Assembly: GCA_027531255.1 (NCBI GenBank)
Contig: JAPZRU010000035.1
Coordinates: 1 to 36,156, forward strand
Length of the DNA: 36,156 bases
Direction: 5' to 3'
DNA from: Steroidobacteraceae bacterium
GTDB taxonomy: Bacteria; Pseudomonadota; Gammaproteobacteria; Steroidobacterales; Steroidobacteraceae
The first letter of the stretch is position 1; the number at the start of each line of letters is the position of its first letter. The position numbers were made by a program, and so were the translations under genes. Positions 30,033-36,156 of this stretch are shown here, in pieces. Below the pieces are notes generated by a model. That model was not told the DNA's origin. It searched no databases and worked only from the letters and a program-made list of their open reading frames with translations.

Positions 30033-32318
30033 ATGAAGACCTGGAACCTGGCCGTCGCGGCCGCCGTAGCCCTGGCGCTCGGCGGTCACGCGCCGCACGC
30101 CGCCGCGCAGCAGTCCGCGCCGGCGGCCCAGCCGGAGGGCGCGCTCGAAGAAGTCGTCGTCCGTGCGCAGAAGCGCGCCGAGGCCGAGTCGGTGCAGGAC
30201 GTGCCGGTGGCGGTCAGCGCCTATGACGCGCGCACGCTGGAGCGCACTTTCGCCATCGACCTGACCGACGTCGGCCGCCTCGCGCCGAACGTCACGCTGC
30301 AGCCGGTCAGCACGTTCCCGAACTTCGCGAATTTCACGATCCGCGGCATCGGCGTGACCACCTCGATCCGCACCGTGGACCCGGCGGTGAACGTCTATCT
30401 CGACGGCATCGTGATGGGCTTCCAGGCGGGCACGATCCTCGACACCTTCGACCTCGAGTCGATCGAGGTGCTGCGCGGCCCGCAGGGCATCCTGTTCGGC
30501 CGCAACACCACCGGCGGCGCGGTCTCGCTGCGCACCCGCCGGCCGACCGGCGAGTTCGGCGTCCGCGGTCAGGTGACCCTCGGCAACTACTCGCGGCGCG
30601 ACGCGGCCGTGTCGGTGGAGGGCGCCCTCGGCGAGCGCGTGTTCGCCAAGCTCGCGGTGATGAGCCGCAACCAGGACGGCTTCTTCGAGGACCGCAACGG
30701 CGGCACGTTCGCGGTCGCGCCGTTCAACCCGTCGGGCACCGAGCCCGGCAGTTCGCGCGTGGACCAGACCGAGGTGGACACCCTGATCGTCAAGCCGACG
30801 ATCGTGTTCCAGGTCTCGGACACGCTGGACTTCACGCTGCTCGGCAGCTACCTCAAGTCGGACGGCGGCGCGGCGGCCTCGCGCGCGTTCATCCCGGAGT
30901 CGGGCCGGCTGCTGCGCGCCCAGACCGAGTTCGGCTACACCCCGCCGACCGACGAGTACGAGATCAACCACGACCTCGTCGGCGTCAACGAGACCGAGGC
31001 CTACACGCTCGTCGGCGAGGGCAACCTCGACCTCGGGCACGGCCTCGTCACCGCGATCGTCGGCTGGCGCGACATCCGCTACGACACGAGCCTCGACGTG
31101 GACGGCACGCCGTTCACGCTGACGCACTTCCCGGACAACGAGGAGGAAGGCGACCAGTGGAGCGCCGAGCTCCGCTACGCGTCGACGTTCTCGGACCGCT
31201 ACGACTTCACGGTCGGCCTGTACCACTTCCAGCAGGAGTTCCGGATCCTCGAGCGGCGCCAGATCACCGGTCGCGCGTTCAACCGCGCGCACACGCTGTT
31301 CGGCTTCCAGCAGGGCGACGCCACGCAGGAGCAGGACAGCCAGGCGGTGTTCGCGAACGTCAACGTGAACCTGACCGACACGGTGTCGGCGTTCGTCGGC
31401 GCGCGCTACACGCAGGAGCAGAAGGAGCTCTCGGCGATCCCGATCGGGCTGTGCACCGGCGGCGGCTTCACGGCCTGTCCCACCAACCGGCTCCAGTCCG
31501 AGCGCGAGTGGAGCGACACCTCGTACCGCGTCGGCGGCGAGTGGCGGCCGATGGAGGACTTCCTGGTCTACGCGAGCTACACGACCGGCTTCCGCAGCGG
31601 CAACTACAACTCGCGCGCGAACGCGCTCGCGATCCAGACGCCGGCGGATCCCGAGGAGGTCGGCGCGCTGGAGGCCGGCTTCAAGTCGACGTGGGCCGAC
31701 GGGCGCGCCCGCACCAATTTCGCGGTGTTCCGCACGGACTACGAGGACATCCAGCGCATCACGCAGGGCACGCTGCCCGGCGGCCTGATCGTCCAGACGC
31801 TGCTCAACGCGGGCAAGGCGCAGATCACCGGCGTCGAGCTGGAGGCGACGTTCGCGCCCAGCGACGCGTTCGTCGTCGACGCGAGCGCGGGCTGGATGGA
31901 GCCGGAGTTCGAGGAATTCCGCGGCATCGACGCGGACCGCAACGGCACGGTCAACGCCGCCGACCTCGTGGCGGCCAAGAACCTGCGCTTCGACCGCGTG
32001 CCGGAGTGGACCGGCTACCTCGGCGCGACGTGGACGCTGCCGGTGCGCGCGTTCGAGGGGGAGCTCTCGCTGCGCGGCTCGGTGTCCTACCGCTCGGACT
32101 ACGACACCGACGTCGCGAACAACCCGGAGCTCGCGCAGGACGCGTACTCGGTGGTGGACGCGAGCGTGAACTGGACGCGCGACCGCTGGCGCGTGTCCGC
32201 GTTCGGCCGCAACCTCGGCAACGCGTACTGGGTGGACGTGAAGAGCATCGGCCAGAACTTCCAGGCCTTCGGCGGCGTGCCGCGCACCTACGGGCTCGAG
32301 GTCGCGTTCGGGTTCTGA
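30033..32318 (+). CDS. TonB-dependent outer-membrane receptor
   Basis: A 761-residue receptor with signal peptide MKTWNLAVAAAVALALGG...AAAQ. The plug begins LEEVVVRAQKRAEAESVQDVPVAV and contains VEVLRGPQGILFGRNTTGGAVSL; the beta-barrel ends YGLEVAFGF. ATG 30033 follows AAGGGG. It is the last gene of the P450 operon, 58 bases after an SDR, so it is co-regulated with catabolism and probably imports its substrate. It is related to, but clearly distinct from, the receptor at 12561-14912. A perfect palindrome follows the stop. Confidence 0.93.
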   Translation: MKTWNLAVAAAVALALGGHAPHAAAQQSAPAAQPEGALEEVVVRAQKRAEAESVQDVPVAVSAYDARTLERTFAIDLTDVGRLAPNVTLQPVSTFPNFANFTIRGIGVTTSIRTVDPAVNVYLDGIVMGFQAGTILDTFDLESIEVLRGPQGILFGRNTTGGAVSLRTRRPTGEFGVRGQVTLGNYSRRDAAVSVEGALGERVFAKLAVMSRNQDGFFEDRNGGTFAVAPFNPSGTEPGSSRVDQTEVDTLIVKPTIVFQVSDTLDFTLLGSYLKSDGGAAASRAFIPESGRLLRAQTEFGYTPPTDEYEINHDLVGVNETEAYTLVGEGNLDLGHGLVTAIVGWRDIRYDTSLDVDGTPFTLTHFPDNEEEGDQWSAELRYASTFSDRYDFTVGLYHFQQEFRILERRQITGRAFNRAHTLFGFQQGDATQEQDSQAVFANVNVNLTDTVSAFVGARYTQEQKELSAIPIGLCTGGGFTACPTNRLQSEREWSDTSYRVGGEWRPMEDFLVYASYTTGFRSGNYNSRANALAIQTPADPEEVGALEAGFKSTWADGRARTNFAVFRTDYEDIQRITQGTLPGGLIVQTLLNAGKAQITGVELEATFAPSDAFVVDASAGWMEPEFEEFRGIDADRNGTVNAADLVAAKNLRFDRVPEWTGYLGATWTLPVRAFEGELSLRGSVSYRSDYDTDVANNPELAQDAYSVVDASVNWTRDRWRVSAFGRNLGNAYWVDVKSIGQNFQAFGGVPRTYGLEVAFGF

Positions 32319-32329
32319 GGATCGTGGTC

Positions 32330-32353
32330 GGCGGGCGTCCGCGGACGCCCGCC
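32330..32353. terminator. Perfect 24-bp palindrome after the TonB receptor
   Basis: GGCGGGCGTCC is followed by its reverse complement with only GC between, a GC-rich hairpin 12 bases beyond the receptor stop and 16 before the end of a convergent gene. There is no U tract, so factor-independent termination is plausible rather than certain. Confidence 0.55.
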
Positions 32354-32368
32354 GGCGCACGGCGCCCG

Positions 32369-32752
32369 TCAGATCGCGTCGTAGTAGCTGACGACGGCGC
32401 TCTCGGTCGTGCCGCCCACCCGGACCGGCACGAGCGCCGGGGCCCGGCTGACCCGCACGCAGGGCTCGGCGGGGTCGGCACGCCGCAGCCCTTCGCCCAT
32501 CCACCCGAACCGCAGCGTGCGGCGCGCCTCGGTCGCCTAGCCCAGCCGCGCGAGCGCGTTCGAGGTCGCGTTCGCCGGGGCGAGCACCAGCACGTTCGAA
32601 TTGCGGCCCGACGGCTCGAGCCGCAGTACCTTGACCCACTCGGTGGCACCACCGGCGTGGGCGAGACCGGGCACGCCGGCGAGCGTGGCGCCGAGCAACG
32701 CCGCGGCGAGAGCCGCGGTCGTGCGCGGCCGCGTCGGGAGTCGAGGCATCAC
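32369..32752 (-). pseudogene. Small secreted protein gene interrupted by an in-frame amber codon
   Basis: The reverse strand reads MPRLPTRPRTTAALAAALL...GLAHA, a clear signal peptide, to LARLG. A TAG stop (32537-32539) then interrupts the frame. The same frame continues for 55 codons (ATEARRTLRFGWMGEG ... VSYYDAI) to a TGA at 32369-32371, with the same high-GC codon bias throughout. The unbroken protein would be 127 residues. So either a single nonsense mutation, a sequencing error or read-through. The start GTG/ATG at 32752/32749 follows GAGGATCGC and lies eight bases after the upstream gene's stop. Function unknown. Confidence 0.65.
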
Positions 32753-32759
32753 GCGATCC

Positions 32760-33152
32760 TCACGGGTATCCGGGCGGCAGCGCGACCTGCGTCGCCACGA
32801 CCTCGGTGCCCCGCAGCGTGCAGGCCACCTCGATCGGCGCGGCCCCGACGGGCACGCCGACCGGGTGCGCCGCGCCCATGTAGGACACGATGCCGGGCGT
32901 CTTGTCGTTGTAGTGCGTGAACTCGACGTGCCCGATGCGCTCGGGGCCGCCGAGCCGCGCGTCGAGGAACAGCGCCCGCTCGCAGAACAGCTTGAGGCAC
33001 TGCTCCGAGGTGTCGCCGTCGCAGCCGACGACGCGGACGTCGCCGCCGGTCTTGAGCAGCTGCGGCTGCGACGCCAGCAGCCAGCCGGCCGTGCCGAGCG
33101 CGACGACGATGACGCCGAGGATCGACAGCGGTTTGGCGTAGCGACGCATCAT
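32760..33152 (-). CDS. Small membrane-anchored or secreted hypothetical protein
   Basis: A 130-residue protein with an N-terminal hydrophobic segment (LSILGVIVVALGTAGWLLA) after a basic start, so it is exported or membrane-anchored. The remainder has four cysteines (GCDGDTSEQC, LFCERALF, VACTLRG) that may form disulphides. The motif FTHYNDKTPGIVSYMG has no family I recognise. Two consecutive ATG codons follow GGGAGCAGG. It forms a tight operon with the amber-interrupted gene. Both lack evident links to the catabolic genes. Confidence 0.6.
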   Translation of the reverse strand: MMRRYAKPLSILGVIVVALGTAGWLLASQPQLLKTGGDVRVVGCDGDTSEQCLKLFCERALFLDARLGGPERIGHVEFTHYNDKTPGIVSYMGAAHPVGVPVGAAPIEVACTLRGTEVVATQVALPPGYP

Positions 33153-33239
33153 CCTGCTCCCGGCCGGCTCGCCGCCCGCGGCGACGCTGTAGCACGGCTC
33201 GCCGGGGCGCGGAAGCCGCGGGCGCCCACGCCGATCGTC

Positions 33240-33305
33240 TCAACCTGCATCGGCCTCGTGGAACGTGACGAGAATGCCGTCGGGGTCCAGGACGGCGGAC
33301 GCCCG
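33240..33305 (-). pseudogene. C-terminal fragment of a VOC/glyoxalase-type gene
   Basis: The minus strand encodes RASAVLDPDGILVTFHEADAG to a stop at 33240. This is the last beta strand of a vicinal-oxygen-chelate protein (DPDGxxVTFHE). No start or upstream domain is attached, so it is a relic. It lies just after the 97-residue gene and differs from the VOC remnant at 33675-33930. Confidence 0.45.
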
Positions 33306-33318
33306 CTGCCTTGGAGAC

Positions 33319-33612
33319 TCATGCGTTCGCCTCGGGTTCGTCCGCGAAGAACGCGAATCCGGAGACCTCGTCGGAGCCCTCTTCAGGGCCCACCTCCTCG
33401 ATCTCATCGACGAACACCAGGGGCGGGTCATCGGGCTCGTTGAGCGGCGCGAGCTGGCCCTCGGCGCGCAGCAGGTCGATCGCGGCGTGTTCCGCCTCCG
33501 CCGGGCCCGCGGCTTCGACGCACCGCGTGGTGTAGAAACCCACCCGTGCGGGCGTGTCGTCCAGGGTCAGCCAGAAGTTGCGTCCCTCGAGGACGACTCG
33601 GTAACGGGGCAT
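33319..33612 (-). CDS. Hypothetical acidic 97-residue protein
   Basis: A small protein MPRYRVVLEGRNFWLTLDD ... EEVGPEEGSDEVSGFAFFADEPEANA, with a basic beta-rich front and a very acidic tail. It has ATG at 33612, with GGAAGG ten bases upstream, and high-GC codon bias. I recognise no family. It is flanked on both sides by VOC gene fragments, so it may have been inserted by cassette or other recombination. It could be a real small gene; evidence is composition and start only. Confidence 0.5.
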   Translation of the reverse strand: MPRYRVVLEGRNFWLTLDDTPARVGFYTTRCVEAAGPAEAEHAAIDLLRAEGQLAPLNEPDDPPLVFVDEIEEVGPEEGSDEVSGFAFFADEPEANA

Positions 33613-33674
33613 CGTTGGGTACCTTCCGGGGGGCGGCGGCGCGACGCGGTGTGCGTCTCTGACCGTCGGGCGGC

Positions 33675-33931
33675 TGCCAGAGTTCCAGCTTGTTTCGCTC
33701 GGGGTCGATCACCCAGCCGAACTTGCCGTACTCCGAGTCCTCCACCTTGTCCTCGACGTGTACGCCCTCGGCGCGAAGCGCCGCCAGAACCGCGTGGAGA
33801 TCGTCGACACGGTAATTGATCATGAAGGACGCCATACTCGGGCGAGGTAGGTCGTATTCGCCGCGAAGGGGCTCCAGACCGTGATGCCGACGCCCTGTGG
33901 GTTGCCCGGGTCGTTCCAGCGGAACGCCGGG
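33675..33931 (-). pseudogene. Truncated and frameshifted VOC/glyoxalase-family gene
   Basis: The C-terminal half is SMASFMINYRVDDLHAVLA... to KFGWVIDPERNKLELWQPPDGQ. The piece before it, PAFRWNDPGNPQGVGITVWSPFAANTTY, is in another frame, joined at about 33845 by a one-base (or two-base) shift. The first third of the usual 130-residue protein is missing: the homology stops just beside the attC-like end at 33932, and a TAA closes the frame upstream. This looks like a decayed cassette gene. Both halves match one VOC fold, which I recognise by the YRVDDL and DPERNKLELW blocks. Confidence 0.6.
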
Positions 33932-34015
33932 GCTTACCGTGACACTCCGGCCGCGGTACGACGTATTCAGTGGGGCACCTCATCGCTCATGGTCCGTTCC
34001 AACGCTTCGTTGGAC
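33932..34015 (-). repeat. Integron attC site (degenerate R' end)
   Basis: Read on the minus strand it begins with R'' GTCCAAC (34015-34009), then L'' CGTTGGAACGG (34004-33994), and is homologous to the other two attC sites through ACCATGAGCG and CCGCGGCC. The L' and R' at the far end (near GGTAAGC, 33938-33932) are degenerate. The R'' GTCCAAC is complementary to the TTGGAC that starts this cassette at attC2, the matching expected for one cassette. Confidence 0.7.
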
Positions 34016-34309
34016 CACGCCGCCACCCTCCCTGAGTTGCCACAGCGCCCGCGCCAAGTCCTCGTACGCGTCGACAGGCCCGGTGGTTTGCGAATCGAAC
34101 TGGCCTGCGAACAGGGCGTGGACTTCGCGGACGAGATCCTCGAGCGACTTCGCATCGACAACCTGCGGCACGAGCCTCGTGATCTCGGCTTCGTACTCGT
34201 CGGCGGGGCAGTCCATCGCAAGAAGGCCGATCGGATCTGCCGCGTTCACGATCGTCGCGACCTTCTCACGGAGCGCGAGGTATCGCTCTTCGTCGCATGC
34301 ACCGCCCAT
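33980..34309 (-). CDS. Integron cassette gene: DUF1871-like hypothetical protein
   Basis: A 109-residue protein, MGGACDEERYLALREKVATI...DPIGLLAMDCPADEYEAEITRL..., followed by LEDLVREVHALFAGQFD. The DPIGLL ... PADEYEAEI pattern resembles the DUF1871 family of small proteins of unknown function, which often occur as cassette genes. The ATG is only 13 bases after the cassette boundary (G|TTGGAC in attC2), and the stop lies inside attC1, as is common for integron cassettes. Lower GC than the island supports a foreign origin. No ribosome site is needed if it is read from the array promoter. Function unknown. Confidence 0.7.
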   Translation of the reverse strand: MGGACDEERYLALREKVATIVNAADPIGLLAMDCPADEYEAEITRLVPQVVDAKSLEDLVREVHALFAGQFDSQTTGPVDAYEDLARALWQLREGGGVVQRSVGTDHER

Positions 34310-34316
34310 CAGCGTC

Positions 34317-34432
34317 GTCCAACGTCGCGTTGAGGGGCCGCGCGGTGCCGTGTCAGCCGCCCCGACGTCGCGCGCATAGCGCGCCCACCTGGCACTTCTT
34401 GGATCACGGTCCGCTCCAACGCCTTGTCAAGC
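34317..34432 (-). repeat. Integron attC site, 116 bp
   Basis: Minus-strand order: R'' GCTTGAC (34432-34426), L'' CGTTGGAGCGG (34421-34411), a 73-bp variable region with a GCGCGC-ATA-GCGCGC hairpin, L' CCCCTCAACG (34337-34328), R' GTTGGAC (34323-34317). L'' is one base longer than L', giving the extrahelical base that sets orientation on the minus strand. R'' has a G where AAC is expected. Confidence 0.85.
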
Positions 34433-34439
34433 GCAGGCT

Positions 34440-34940
34440 TCACGAGTGAACGGTGATGACGGCATCGTGGGCGAACGGCCGCTGCGACAGTACTGCTACT
34501 GACACGCGTAACGGCGAGCCAAGCCTGAACCGCTCCTCATCGAATCGCCCACTGTAGTCGTGGACGAGCACCCGAACAGTAGCACCAGACTCGCAGAGCG
34601 CCTTTAGCGCCGAAAGAAACCGGATCCGCGCGGACGGTGGTGAACTGGCCGCGGCCCGACTTGAGGAGCTTATGGCACGCTCGATCTTGGCGTCGCTCCA
34701 TCCCTTCTTTGCGTAGCGGCGCCGCAGCGTCTCCTCTTGCAACGCATCCCCATCGCCTTGCGGGTACGCCTGCAAGGAGCATGAGCATCCGTGGTCAGTG
34801 ATGTCGTAGACGCCAAGCGTTCCCAGCACCTCGTGCACCGTTGGATTCGTGCTCTCGGCGGCACGCAGGTCGTGAGCGTAGAAGTGGGACTTCACGTCGA
34901 CGCCAGGCTGTGTGACAGCAACGCTAATCAAGTAGCACAT
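34440..34940 (-). CDS. Integron cassette gene: hypothetical protein
   Basis: A 166-residue protein MCYLISVAVTQPGVDVKSHFYAHDLRAAE ... with a CSCSLQAYPQG segment, a basic RRRYAKKGWSDAKIERAI helix and a beta-rich end. I recognise no family, but the size, lower GC and position are typical of cassette genes. ATG 34940 has AGGTG upstream; the stop lies eight bases before attC2. Its cassette start (TTAGGC) would be the recombination core of attC3, now separated by the IS element. An in-frame GTG at 34949 is an alternative start. Confidence 0.7.
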   Translation of the reverse strand: MCYLISVAVTQPGVDVKSHFYAHDLRAAESTNPTVHEVLGTLGVYDITDHGCSCSLQAYPQGDGDALQEETLRRRYAKKGWSDAKIERAISSSSRAAASSPPSARIRFLSALKALCESGATVRVLVHDYSGRFDEERFRLGSPLRVSVAVLSQRPFAHDAVITVHS

Positions 34941-34955
34941 CGCGTACACCTGCGC

Positions 34956-34959
34956 CTAA
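34956..34959. repeat. CTAA target-site duplication (left)
   Basis: CTAA directly precedes the left end of the IS element. An identical CTAA follows the right end at 36017-36020. IS5-family elements often duplicate a YTAR target. Confidence 0.7.
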
Positions 34960-36016
34960 GGAACGTCTGATTTACCCACCATTCTGATGCAAGATCGAGC
35001 TTCACGGCGGAGCTCTCGATGAAGCAGCAGACGCTGGCGGGTTTTGCGAAGTACGCGAAGACGACACGGCGGGCGAAGTTCCTGGCCGACATGGACCGCG
35101 TGGTGCCGTGGCGCGAGCTGGTCGCCGTGGTCGAGCCGCACTACCCGAAGGGCAGTCCGGAAGGCGGCCGCCCGCCGGTGGGGCTCGAGCGGATGCTGCG
35201 GATCTACTTCCTGCAGCTGTGGTTCAACCTGTCGGATCCGGCGGTGGAGGAAGCGTTGTACGACTCGGTGGCGATGCGCGAGTTCGTGGGCATCGACCTG
35301 GGCAGCGAAGCGGCGCCGGACGAGACGACGGTGTGCAAGTTCCGGCATCTGCTGGAGCGGAACAAGCTGGGCAAGCCGCTGCTCGCGGCGGTGAACCAGC
35401 ACCTCAAGGCGCAGGGCATCAAGGTCACGAACGGCACGATCGTGGACGCGACGATCATCAGCGCGCCGAGTTCGACGAAAAACAAGGATCAGGAGCGCGA
35501 TCCGGAGATGCACCAGACCGCGAAGGGCAAGCAGTGGTACTTCGGGATGAAGGCACACGTGGCGGTGGACAGCAGAACGAAGCTGATCCACACGATCCTG
35601 GCGTCGGCGGCCAACGTTCCGGACACCCTGGCGCTGCCGCATCTGCTGCACGGGCGCGAGACGCGCGTGTACGGTGACCAGGGCTACCAAGGGCAGACCG
35701 ACGTGATCCGCGAGGTCGCGCCGAACGCGCGCGCCAAGGTCGAGCACGTGATCGGCGTGATCAAGCGCGTGTTCGGGTTCCAGAAGACCCGCTACCGAGG
35801 TCTGGCGAAGAACCTGCATCGGCTCGAGGTGATGGCGGCGTTGACCAACGTGTTCCTGCAGCGCCGACGACTGCTCGCGCGATGAGGATCGAGGCGCTCG
35901 GCGACCAGGCTGAGCGCGACAGACCCCGGCGTTCCTGCAGAAACGATGCGGGAACCCCCTGGTCGACGCTGAGATCGACGGATGCATGCAGGAATCGACG
36001 GTTGTTCAGACATTCC
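34960..36016 (+). mobile_element. IS5-family insertion sequence, 1057 bp
   Basis: The left end GGAACGTCTGATTTAC and the reverse complement of the right end, GGAATGTCTGAACAAC, are imperfect inverted repeats (12 of 16). CTAA duplications flank both ends. It contains one DDE transposase gene. The element interrupts an attC core; removing it and one CTAA joins GC to CTAAC, restoring GCCTAAC. The family call rests on the transposase and the target duplication. Confidence 0.9.
35019..35885 (+). CDS. IS5-family DDE transposase, internally shortened
   Basis: A 288-residue transposase. The catalytic residues are Asp143 in IVDATII, Asp220 in YGDQGYQG and Glu242 in KVEHVIGVIKRVFGF. GGRPPVGLERMLRIYFLQLWFNLSDPAVEEALYDS is the family N-terminal region. 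In IS5 relatives a segment of about 30 residues (usually with NRR...KNRTKSK) separates DQGYQGQTDVIREVAPNA from RAKVEHVIG. Here these are joined directly, so an in-frame deletion of roughly 90 bases near 35725-35735 is likely. The DDE triad survives, but Asp220-to-Glu242 spacing is only 22, so activity is doubtful. Start ATG 35019 follows GGAG. Confidence 0.88.
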   Translation: MKQQTLAGFAKYAKTTRRAKFLADMDRVVPWRELVAVVEPHYPKGSPEGGRPPVGLERMLRIYFLQLWFNLSDPAVEEALYDSVAMREFVGIDLGSEAAPDETTVCKFRHLLERNKLGKPLLAAVNQHLKAQGIKVTNGTIVDATIISAPSSTKNKDQERDPEMHQTAKGKQWYFGMKAHVAVDSRTKLIHTILASAANVPDTLALPHLLHGRETRVYGDQGYQGQTDVIREVAPNARAKVEHVIGVIKRVFGFQKTRYRGLAKNLHRLEVMAALTNVFLQRRRLLAR

Positions 36017-36101
36017 CTAACGTGGCCGTTGAGCGGCCGCGGTACAAGATACCCGGCGTGGCACTTTATCGTTCACGGTCCGCTCCAACGCTTTGTTAGG
36101 C
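36015..36101 (-). repeat. Integron attC site, 87 bp, with IS element at its R' core
   Basis: Minus-strand order: R'' GCCTAAC (36101-36095), L'' CGTTGGAGCGG (36090-36080), a 43-bp variable region, L' CCGCTCAACG (36036-36027), R' GTTAGGG (36021-36015). L'' exceeds L' by one base, the extrahelical G. The last base of R' is supplied by the IS; before insertion it would have read GTTAGGC, the perfect complement of R''. Confidence 0.9.
36017..36020. repeat. CTAA target-site duplication (right)
   Basis: Second CTAA copy, inside the R' core of the attC at 36015-36101, matching 34956-34959. Confidence 0.7.
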
Positions 36102-36156
36102 GCGTGACTGCCATACGCGGGGATCGCGCCGCGCATGGAAGATGGAGAGCACTACA
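36096..36156 (-). CDS. C-terminal end of a cassette-borne ParE/RelE-like toxin (partial)
   Basis: The minus strand encodes VVLSIFHARRDPRVWQSRA ending at a TAA that lies in the attC R'' (GCCTAAC). The FHxRRDPxxW end resembles RelE/ParE toxins, whose last beta strand carries a His-x-x-Arg-Asp pattern. Toxin-antitoxin modules are common integron cassettes, and the stop-in-attC position is typical. Only 19 residues are visible, so the call is tentative. The gene extends past the window. Confidence 0.45.
   Translation of the reverse strand, partial: VVLSIFHARRDPRVWQSRA

Noticed and set aside
33932-36101. CRISPR array
   Set aside because: The repeats are few, unevenly spaced and have internal inverted symmetry with attC cores; there are no spacers or cas genes.

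Overview
The window is about 70% GC, and its real genes show strong G/C bias at third codon positions. It carries two TonB-dependent receptors, a periplasmic PQQ quinohemoprotein, many SDR and monooxygenase genes, and integron attC sites. Together these point to an aerobic Gram-negative proteobacterium, most likely a gammaproteobacterium with a broad catabolic repertoire. That placement is inference; no rRNA gene or phylogenetic marker is present.

Layout. (1) 1-193: start of a minus-strand SDR cut by the window edge, divergent from a plus operon (414-3901) for a two-subunit thiamine-diphosphate E1 component and an aldehyde dehydrogenase. (2) 3850-9896: a minus-strand operon with a CoxG-like protein, a [2Fe-2S] subunit, an FAD subunit, a MoxR ATPase, a VWA (CoxE-like) protein, an LLM flavin monooxygenase and a TetR repressor. 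The matching large molybdenum subunit (10037-12442) is divergent. Its active-site loop AYRGAGR makes it a form II hydroxylase rather than a true CO dehydrogenase. (3) 12506-21252: a strong bidirectional terminator, a TonB receptor, a PQQ/cytochrome c dehydrogenase, a Baeyer-Villiger-type monooxygenase, an esterase fused to a SnoaL-like domain, and a ThuA-like protein. (4) 21488-32318: one long plus-strand operon with a limonene-epoxide-hydrolase-like enzyme, SDR, two amidohydrolases, two tandem cytochromes P450, SDR, ThuA-like, SDR and a second TonB receptor. (5) 32369-33612: small secreted or hypothetical genes, one interrupted by an amber codon, plus VOC gene fragments. (6) About 33.9-36.16 kb: a minus-strand integron gene-cassette array without an integrase in view, with three attC sites. 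One attC is split by an IS5-family element sitting in the recombination core.

How it fits together. Regions 1-4 read as one catabolic island for a hydrophobic cyclic compound, possibly a terpenoid or other alicyclic ketone or alcohol. Outer-membrane receptors would import it. P450s, LLM and molybdenum hydroxylases would oxygenate it, and PQQ-dehydrogenase and SDRs would oxidise alcohols. The Baeyer-Villiger enzyme and esterase would make and open a lactone, the epoxide hydrolase and amidohydrolases would open rings or cleave C-C/C-N bonds, and ALDH and E1 would process the acyl fragments. The substrate is not known from sequence. A palindrome close to CCAAACGNTCGTTTGG recurs at most of the transcription-unit heads and resembles the TetR-family PsrA operator, so the local TetR protein may coordinate the island. 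The strongest structural discovery is the cassette array and the IS insertion that splits one attC.
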